Assembly: GCA_022478985.1 (NCBI GenBank)
Contig: JAKSZP010005642.1
Span: 24,264-88,263 of the forward strand
Reading direction: 5' to 3'
DNA: 64,000 bases
Source of the DNA: Massospora cicadina
Taxonomy: Eukaryota; Entomophthoromycota; Entomophthoromycetes; Entomophthorales; Entomophthoraceae
The position numbers and the translations under genes are program-made. How positions within the stretch are numbered: position 1 is the first letter of the stretch; each line of letters opens with the position of its first letter. Shown piece by piece: positions 55,625 to 64,000 of the stretch. Under the pieces are notes generated by a model, which was given only the letters and a program-made list of their open reading frames with translations, searched no databases and was not told where the DNA came from.

Positions 55625-57547
55625 GAGACTTCTTTTCCAGCTTGGCATAAGTTTCTGAGAAAATCTTATTTAAAAGAAGAAGAAGCAAATTTTGATCACC
55701 CACTATAGTTTTGCACTGATGCCTTAAGATTCCCGCTGGCTGCTCCATTATGGGGCAGCAGCAAAATTCCCCCTGGCATTTTCCATCCAACATGAAAACG
55801 TGCTCGGACTGGAATGCCCAGTCATACCAAACCCCTGGGATGATTCACTCCTCCCAAGGATCTTGACGCCCACCTTACTTGTACCCAAGTGGTGCCTCAT
55901 TGCCCCTTGGTGCTCCCCTGGAGCAACATGCGTTTCAGCCTTAGGGTCAATTATGGGAAACCTTTTCTTACCACAACCAAGCCATCAATGAAATGGCTCA
56001 GGAGGTGATGACTCCTTCTGGTTTCATTAAGTTTTACCTCTATAATGTGTACTTTGATCTCAGCTTCATTTGTGAAGCCAACGCCGCTAATGCGGCAACT
56101 GTGCCCCTGGTTTTCCAGAATACCCCTCTCCCCACAATTTTGACCTGGCTTTGCAGATACCAATTTGGTGGTTCAGTTCGCTGGTTTACCCTCCCACCTC
56201 AACCTGCGGTGCTCCATCAGGAGCTGATGAACGGTTTTCAGACCTATGGCTCCAACCCCATCTTACAATTTGTGGTCCCAAATGGGGCCACACGCCTCGC
56301 TGGGCCATGGGCGTGTGCCACAATCAGCCCTGAATTTAATAATATTGACCTGTAGATTCCCCTTCATGACATCTTCCCCATGCCCCTGACCATCCTTTCT
56401 GGGCCTGCATCGAGGGTGGGTGGGCAATTTGTCCATCCTGTTTCAAGTTAGACCACTTGAAATGTAAGTGCCCATACTTAGCTGCTTCCAAAGGCTCTGA
56501 TTTTTCATCCACCAGCTTCTAATCTGCCACCCACCCCACACCAGTTTAGGTATGGGGTATGATACTACCTTTTCCTCCACCAAAGCCTATTGCTGCAGCT
56601 GCGCCCGCAGCTACCAATCAGCCTCCTACTCGTCCCAGTGCCATAAATGATCCCTTTAATCAAGCATTGGCTTGTACTCCAGTTCACTCCCATGCATCTT
56701 CAAATGAACCAACCAAACCTCAGGAATATGCCAATTCCCCAATTCAATTTAACCAAAATACTTGGGATCTATTGGCTGAAATTGATGAGTCTGTGAATAT
56801 TAAGGAAGACCCACTATCCAACTTGAGCGGTTTATCTATCCTGACCATGATGCTAAGCTACCCCCTCATTTATTCACCCCCCAGCAAAGCGCCAAAACAT
56901 TCCGCAGCAACCAACAGGTGGCTGTTGAGCAACGGCTAAGCCAGTTTGTCGTCCTCTCTGCAAAGCTGCCACCAAATCAGTGGCAATGCTTGCAGGTAGG
57001 AATCCCTCCTCCCATTATCCCCTCCACCACCAATACACTCCAAAAAATATGCTGATCAAATCTCACAAAGCCGCCAATGACGCCATCTAGCACATGGCAG
57101 TGGTAGCGCGGAATTCAAAGCCAAGATTACCTTCACCAATATCACCACATTTGTGAAGCTCCTTGATGCACAGATAAAAGCTGAAATAGCTTTGAATAAT
57201 TGTATCGTCTCTCTTATAGCCAACTGCTGTCTTCCTGCCACCCCAATTATCAGAAATTTCTCTCCACATCCCACTGATGCCCTAACGCCCTTGCTATCTG
57301 CCATAGCCCATAACCTGCTTTGGGATGAAGATGACGCCAAGGATGAGCCCCCTGATCTTCCCTCCCCTTCCTCCATGATGGGATAAGCAGTTCCCACTGT
57401 CCCACCTGGTTGGTTGTGTTCACATTTTGTGTGTCGTCCACTCGTTTTGGGTGTTTCATTTATTTTTTTGGTGCGGATTTATTTATTTGCTCTTCGAATT
57501 TCAGTAATGTCCATCCCCTGGTTCAGCTTACCTCGGTTAAATTAAAA
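55625..57547 (+). mobile_element. E3: full-length gag-only LINE-like element
   Basis: 1923 bp with a 15 bp TSD, actgttagaagtcag (55610-55624) and actgttagatgtcag (57548-57562), one mismatch. The 3' end cagtaatgtccatcccctgg, ttcagcttacctcggttaaa matches E1, E2 and both SINEs. One ORF1-like gene fills the element. It is the only plus-strand full-length copy and is useful for defining the 5' end (cttggcataagtt..., also in E1). Confidence 0.86.
55730..57386 (+). pseudogene. E3 ORF1/gag-like protein
   Basis: Open 120-codon piece 55993-56355 (MAQEVMTPSGFIKFYLYNV, YGSNPILQFVVPNGATRLA), then the knuckle CPSCFKLDHLKCKC near 56430-56475, a Pro-rich linker (56559-56939, FNQNTWDLLAEIDES) and the C-terminal domain with DALTPLLSAIAHNLLWDEDDAKDEPPD ending at 57386. 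The NQNxWDLLxEIDxS block is also present in E1 and E2, so the region after the knuckle was a conserved domain and not just a linker. Confidence 0.68.
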
Positions 57548-57562
57548 ACTGTTAGATGTCAG

Positions 57563-59500
57563 TATCACTGAAAAAACTTGCAAAAAACTTTTTTTGCAAT
57601 AAGGGGTTTTTCTTATTAAATAATGAAAATTACACTGTATTATCTACTACTGATAATGGCTTTGTAGCTTGCAAAAGCAGTCCTTCTTGGCTGTGGGCTT
57701 CTCCAGTGACATAAGAAAAAAAAGATAACATTACAAATGGCAATCCAGGTTAGATATGCTCTTCTCATTACTAAATATATTTATTTTGCAATTTATAGTT
57801 ACTAAGCAGCATTTAAGAGTGGTAATATGGAGGCGTAATATATAAATTAAGTCATGTAAGCAGATGACTAGGGATTGGCCATTTCAAAAATAGGAGTGAA
57901 AAACTAAATTAAATCAAGAAAAAGGCAGATGGCCGTAATAAAAGAGGACCTTATTAACAACTATTTTACACTGTCATGAGGGCAAGATAGAATATCAAGT
58001 TAGAAAAAATAATAGTATATAAACACCAAGGCCATAAGGTAAGGTGATCAGTAAATTAAGGCAGCGAAAGTTGCACTGGCAAGGATTAAGTATTTGATCC
58101 ACCGTCATATCTACTTATAAACAACGGAGGCATGTAAAATCAATCATAGTATATTAATACAAAACTTATGTTAATCCATATAATCCAGGGCTTGCAAGGT
58201 GGGGCAACTTAATAACCATTTGGACAATAATTTTAATATCAGTTAAAATATTAAATTAAGTAAATACAATATACAGGTGGTTGTCAAACCAATTGCAATA
58301 ACCTTTTTAACCAAATTACATAAAATAGGTTTTTCTTTATGATCTAGATCTCAACGATATGACATTCTACTATAAGGCTAGGATCAGATGAGAGTACCTA
58401 AACACCCAAGGTAGCCTCCAAAGCCCACAGACCACCTCTGTTCTAATCATACATAAAAGTAGACTGTCATGGGGTTGTAAAACAATCGTAAGTAGTGACC
58501 CTATACCCTTATAAAACCCTACTAACTTAGGTCATTATCTTTGCTACTAAGGATGTTCAAAGTAATCACATATTTTCAAGTTGTATAGGCCCCACGATTG
58601 ATCATTATATATGATATACTGTATAATATATAAGATTGCAATAAGATAGCAGATTCTTACTATTTTTATTATGAAGAAGGATATATGAGAACTAAAAACC
58701 CATTAAACAGCATTGAGTATATATACTCATTATGAAGGACTATTTTGATTGTAATTTTTACTTTATAAGTTTGTCAAAACTTTTCCTGCCACATTGATGA
58801 TTATTTTTGATTTTGTGGTTCTCCATATATTTTTGGTAATCTAAAGACTTTTTACAGGGCTTATTTTTGATGCACTAGTTTGACTTAACCTTTTCAATAT
58901 CAAATGACCATGTCTCACAATTCTGACCTTTTATCTCCTTACTTACTTTAAAAGGATGTCAGGTCCTTCTCCAAGATCCTTTATGGGACGCCTAATTAGG
59001 TTTACTTTTTTACTTAACTTCACTCTTACTACCTTCTACTTCTATAAGATCCCTTGTGATTTTGTAATATTAAATTGTTGGGTGAGAGAGTTTAAGTCGG
59101 TTTTGACATAAACCAAACCTCTTTAGTCAACCCTCAATCAACAGAAACCGCCTCTTAACAAATTAATTGCTTTGGCCTATACCTCCAAGGATACAAAGGG
59201 TTTCATCAATTCTGAAATTCCAAAATTGGGCAAAAAGGGACAAATCCGTTTGCAAACTAAGGACCAAGCTCCCTTAATTGGGAAGTTCCTGTTAATTAAA
59301 GTCACGTTATCCTGAATGAAGGCGTGTCACTTAAAAGACTATAAATATCCCCTCACTTAAGTAAATAAAATATGCTTTAAATATCTTGTCTGGTTTATTT
59401 ATTGCTAAATTGCACATTTCCCTATTGACAAATATTCTCACTAGGAAGCCCATTGACGATAAAAATGACTAATAACCATGTAGCCTTTAAAGGAATTTTC
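57563..59500. other. No gene recognised, very AT-rich
   Basis: Almost 2 kb of AT-rich sequence (for example the ta-rich run near 58600-58640) without an ORF of note. Perhaps old intergenic sequence or an unrecognisable repeat. Confidence 0.45.
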
Positions 59501-59569
59501 CAAAAATCAATAGAAACCAAAACTGGTGCTTCCTAAAGGTACCTTCTGAGGCTACCAGGTGAAGATGTA

Positions 59570-61850
59570 CCTTCCTGATGACAGATAATTTACTGGCAGC
59601 AATTTCCCCAGATGAAAAATTATGATTGTGACAAGATGGGTCTATTCCAACCAATAAAAAATACTGTTCAAAATATGGTAGATTTGCAATTTAGAGCTAC
59701 TGATGACGTTTATCCTTCAAGCCCCTGAGGATGTAACCTATCAATTGAATAAGCTGAAGTAGCCAAGTCTTTGGAAGCTTACTTAATGGAACTCTACAAC
59801 TTGGAGGAAGATCCAATCAAGCTTAATTTACTTGGGTTGCAGAAAAATTGATGCACATATACACCACTGCCGCCCTATCCCTTACTGACATGGGATTACC
59901 CGAATAGATTCATACTTCCAACTGGTTCTCCATCCTGTCTTCCACCATTATTTGCAGCTATCTGGAATTAAATCATATAGAGATAGAGATAATTCATTCT
60001 TAACTAGCTTTTCATTACAAAATCTTTATTTTATATGAAACTGCTTCTGATTTAGGTTGTGACAATTGAGAAGCCATTCTGGATAAGCAAAAAGAACTCA
60101 AAAAGTGACAGAATCAAATAATTCATCAATAATGGGGTTAGGTGGTAATCTCTTTAACAAAAATTTCTCAGAATATTGCAATTTCCCAGCAACCATATTT
60201 GTTCACTTGGAATAAGCTGTGATCAAATTATTAGCAAGATAGATGAACAACAGAAAGCTTGTGAGTCCCAGACCAAGTAATTAACAAATTTAATCTACCA
60301 GTTCAGTGAAAAATTAATGATCAACCAATCTCTGAAGAGCGCATGCAAGAAGGTCCCCCTGGCCCCACTAACCCCAAAGGGCTTTGAGGCCAAGAGGGCC
60401 CTTCCAGGACCACGGGAAAACTTTTTTCAAATTAGTCATGCTGTGGATAGGAGCAGGAGACCTAATTCAGAACCAGTAAAGAGAATTGAGTGATGTGACT
60501 CATGGGATTTATATGAACAAAGAAGTAAACTTTCTTAATGATGACTTGCCTTTAAACATATTATATTACAAGTTTGCCGCTATTCAGCAAATGGGATAGG
60601 ACATTACCACAAATCAACAAGCCTCAAGATACTTTGGATTCCAAGATCAATCATATTTCCTCTCAGCTTCAGAATATATAAAGCAAAAAGACATATTGAA
60701 GAAACTTGCTGATTAGACTACCAAAATAAACAAATTTACCAGACTATTGGCTCCAATTCTGCCATCCCTCATGTAGATAAATGGTGTGAAAATCTTTAAG
60801 AGGATCACAATTCTCTGCATGACAACAATTTATCAAACTTACATGGCTGAGATCCTTGAGACTGAACTTCAGATATGAGAAGATCCTTAACCCCAGCTAT
60901 AAATGTATACTGAACCTATTAACTCCTTTAAGCCTTACTTTAAAAAAAGTATGTCCCTGATTTATTAAACCTAAAGATCTCCTTATTTGTTATGAGGGAA
61001 CAATAGATGTAGCAACTGACAGACAGAAAAATCAACATATCCAGACCTTCCTTGATAGTAGCGCACAGAAGTTAATGATGCCTTACCTCAAAGAATGTAT
61101 TTCCTGCGATCATGTAAAGGCGGTTTTTATTAAAATAATTAGATGGAAACTTAACCCTTTATAATTAGATGCAAGCCTTCATGAGCATAAATCTAGGAGG
61201 GGAGGTTCTTATTCAGACTTTGCTGACCACTTCTGTAATGAAGCCTAGCCTTAGCCTCCTGTGACTGGGTTACCTTAGATGCAATATCTGCAAAATATCT
61301 TCTTTCACTTTCAACTTGGCACCTCAGGCTTCCCTTTAATGATTAAAAGCTTTTTTATATCAATCATCGACATCAAGGAGGCTATCATATAAAACTTCCT
61401 GAAATGGAGATGAGTTATTCCCCATCTAATTAAGTTTGTGATATTATGCCCATGTTATTGGATGAAACTCATAGCTTTTATCCAGACGCGAATCCTACTC
61501 TTATTGTGGGTTCTATAATAGCCAAGAGAGTCAATACTGGAAGAATAAAGCTGACAAGGCGGAAAAAGAGGCGTCAGAATAGGGCGCGAGGCTCCCTAAG
61601 CTGAAAAATTTATGACTCAACAACTCACTCAAAACTCACCAAAACATAAGTGCTTCAATGTGTTTGCTCCAGACGGACTCAACATCCCTAGCACTATAGT
61701 TAATAAATAAACTCTTCAATTTATCTTATTCTTCTTTGGAAAACCTCCATGACACCCCCAATGAGCTACTATAATTAATGCTATATCTAACTCCTTGCTT
61801 TGGTTCTAATGTCACATTTGTAGAGGTAGTGGTGCACCATGTGAAGATCC
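59570..61850 (+). pseudogene. Element I gag region
   Basis: Broken plus-strand frames with gag-like text: ATG near 59636 (GLFQPIKNTVQNMVDLQF), AKSLEAYLMELYNLEEDP, and further on LTDRKIN..RPSLIVAHRS, KLMMPYLKECISCDHVKAVFIKIIRWKLNP and SYSDFADHFCNEA, the last resembling the EFxxxF region of Gypsy capsids. Placed directly before a protease. No zinc knuckle was found. A call by position and weak similarity. Confidence 0.45.
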
Positions 61851-62600
61851 TGGTATAGTTGACACTGGCTCCCCAGTCAATGGTTTCTCCTTCCGCCTTA
61901 TTAAGTGGATTAAGATTGCTCCTGATAATATCAGACTTTAAAATAAAAAAACTGCCAAACCCTTCTACATTAGATCCCTTGGGAATTACTCATTATTTTC
62001 TATCCAATTTGGGTCCCTAGTAGTGTCTTCTTAGCGATTGTTTTTAGACAAGGATAGCTTTGACTTATTCTTAGGCATCAGTCCTGGTCAAATATTGCAC
62101 TATGATTAGTCACAAATTTCTATTTTTTATAGCGGAATATTAAGTTTCACTTATCATTCATAACCTGCTGAAGAATAAAGAGAAGAGAAAACCTTGAAGA
62201 TGCCTATTGGAGAATTCCGAATCCAGTTAAGAGGGTGGAATATCAAAAAGTGGCGAAAAATAAGCTACCTTTCCCCACAGTTGACGCCAAAGAGGGAATG
62301 CCCATTTATCATATCAATAAGGTTAAAATCCTTCCTAAGTATCATATTCATGTGGATAAGGGAAACCAAGTTACTATACCTTCTGCTCGTCTAATAGAGA
62401 TTTATGGGTATCTACCCCTCTATACATGAACCCTTGACTTGTCCTGGCATACTTGATCACACAAATCAAGGGCCTATTACCATCTTAGTAAATATTATTT
62501 CCAATCAACCTCAGACTGTGGCATGTAATTATCTAATAGACTATGTCCTCAATTTACCAATTAACAGATTTGCTCCACCACTAATTCTTATCTGACTGAC
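61851..62600 (+). pseudogene. Element I aspartic protease and linker
   Basis: IVDTGSPVNGFSFRLI (retropepsin active site, DTG triad intact, near 61858), then FDLFLGISPGQ (the usual DxxLGxxFL..Y flap-side motif). The linker carries VTIPSARLIEIYG, EPLTCPGILDHTNQGPITILVNIISNQPQTV, the spacer that in many Gypsy elements precedes RT. A short VQHKVQTTDTQQFRP block near 62760-62810 marks the expected RT start, but RT itself does not follow. Confidence 0.65.
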
Positions 62601-62889
62601 TTTAGGGCTTGTTGAATCTCCCATCATAATGCAACTATAGGTCATATTTGGTGATTCTCTTGCCCTTGAGCAAAAACCATTGGCAGATTCCTTAAGTGAG
62701 GAGTAAGATGACATATTTAAAAAAATTTCAGAATTTTTTGGAATGATAGAGGGGGTCCAACATAAGGTGCAGACTACTGATACTCAACAATTTAGACCAG
62801 GCATAATGGAAATCTAAAGTAAATAAGCCTAGGTTAACAAAGGATTTATAACAGTTATTTGAGGCCTGTCAGGGGATTCTGCTAGTTAA

Positions 62890-63095
62890 AGTAAGACTGG
62901 GCTTCATATCTAAGTGCGTTACACCCCATTGAAAAGCTTGGAAAGCCAGTGGCATAGCAGCCCTAAAAACTATAGTAGGGACGTCCTATGGTTCCTGTGA
63001 GAGAAGTAAAAATTTAGTAGCATACCAAAGGCCCATAGCAAACCAAATGGCTGCATCTGAGGCAACCGCAGGTCTTTCTGGGGGCTGTCAATCTT
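62890..63095 (-). repeat. Fragment similar to the H LTR
   Basis: The stretch taccaaaggccc...ggcaaccgcaggtctttctgggg matches 2219-2282 of the H 3' LTR and the corresponding part of the 5' LTR. Only this inner part of the LTR is recognisable; it replaces the expected RT of element I. Confidence 0.45.
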
Positions 63096-64000
63096 TGAGG
63101 ATTTACTCTCTTAGTTAATATACTCCTGCTTTAATAGTCAGGAAGAGTTTCAACTAATATATCCTCAATCCGCAATGTGCCCTATGGTATTTCCTAATCG
63201 TTCTGAAGCTCAAAAAGCTAGAACAATAATAACCAACTCTTCTGGTCGCTTCTGAGTATTTTTACACTCTTTAATTGGGAACCCTCATGATGCAGGTAGT
63301 AATGTTAAGCTCCCCTTAACACTTGTCTACATTTCTTAGTATGAAGATAGAATAAATAGAAGATGATAAGATAATCTGATATAAGATGAAAAGATAATTA
63401 TTTTATTTCAAGGCCAGGGGCCGGTATTTTATAACTTTAGGTCATCTCCTGGCCATACTTAACTATCAGATGAGTTCATTAAAGTCATGCAATCTTTTAT
63501 GGATTATGGCAGTGGTTATTAAAGTTCCTCAAGTTAATTTAGACCTTGAACAACATAATTACAATCATTTCAGCCCAATTGGAGTCACATCACCTCTTGT
63601 AATTGGAAGGATTTTAGGCGTAATAGTAACACCTCAGTAGTGTATATTCACTTTTCAACTAGCCCAATTACATTTTATCGTACAGCTAACGAAGTACAAT
63701 AAACTAGGGAAAAGAAAAATATGAGAATCAAATAATGATGCATCACAAATCTGAATGTCAGCAGGTCTCTCAACAGTACTAGGTACTCCTTAATTAAGCC
63801 GTCCAAGTGCAAGTACTATTGTGCCAATTATAAAGATCAACATACTTAAAAGTCAATATTCATTAATTGTAATTGCATCAAATTCAAAAAGTGCAATTAA
63901 GTTTATGTTGTAAACTCACCTAAATCACACAAGTGGGTCTCATAATTGGTCATAATAAATTATATCATAGCTGTATTAATTATGTAATTGGGATGTTTGG
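63096..64000. other. No gene recognised (right edge)
   Basis: AT-rich, no ORF, no repeat partner seen in this window. Confidence 0.45.

Overview
The window is eukaryotic, AT-rich and built almost entirely from decayed retrotransposons. I found no intact host gene, no rRNA gene, no functional tRNA gene and no bacterial signal. Dense nesting of Ty3/Gypsy-type LTR elements, 1.9 kb gag-only LINE-like elements and tRNA-headed SINEs fits a repeat-bloated fungal genome (a rust or a similarly expanded lineage). That assignment is inference; nothing here fixes the species. I named the families for this window: A and B (related Gypsy), C (Gypsy), H (old Gypsy host), D and I (Gypsy fragments), E (gag-only LINE-like), S (SINE), F (solo LTR).

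Region 1, 1-2066: a 5'-truncated E copy (E5) with its own target-site duplication (TSD), interrupted by a solo C LTR and a 48 bp retro-insertion.

Region 2, 2067-36090: one stack. The outer layer is an old minus-strand Gypsy element H, with LTRs at 2067-3375 and 34759-36090 and its protease, RT, RNase H and integrase relics scattered between. Into H went A1 (4296-11981, TSD GGTGC), B (14350-31625) and E2 (32770-34663, 17 bp TSD). Into B went C1 (15247-21105, TSD TAGTT, inside a B LTR) and E1 (23638-25547, 15 bp TSD). Removing the inserts leaves H with about 4.6 kb of internal sequence, a normal Gypsy size, which supports the reconstruction.

Region 3, 36341-53100: A2 (plus strand, 36341-43962), the D integrase relic, E4, and C2, which carries SINE S1 (17 bp TSD) and solo LTR F (TSD ATGGC).

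Region 4, 53101-64000: SINE S2, E3 and the gag-protease relic of element I, separated by AT-rich sequence in which I recognise nothing.

Three things stand out. (1) A1, A2 and B all carry, between integrase and 3' LTR, a gene-like ORF on the strand opposite to pol, with a protein-like substitution pattern and its own TATA-like leader. (2) A1 and A2 share the same internal loss of the RT palm and lack a recognisable gag, so A spread as a non-autonomous family, presumably using B-type proteins. (3) E elements are complete at about 1.9 kb, encode only an ORF1/gag-like CCHC protein, and share their 3' tail with the two SINEs, implying one unseen LINE machinery serving both.
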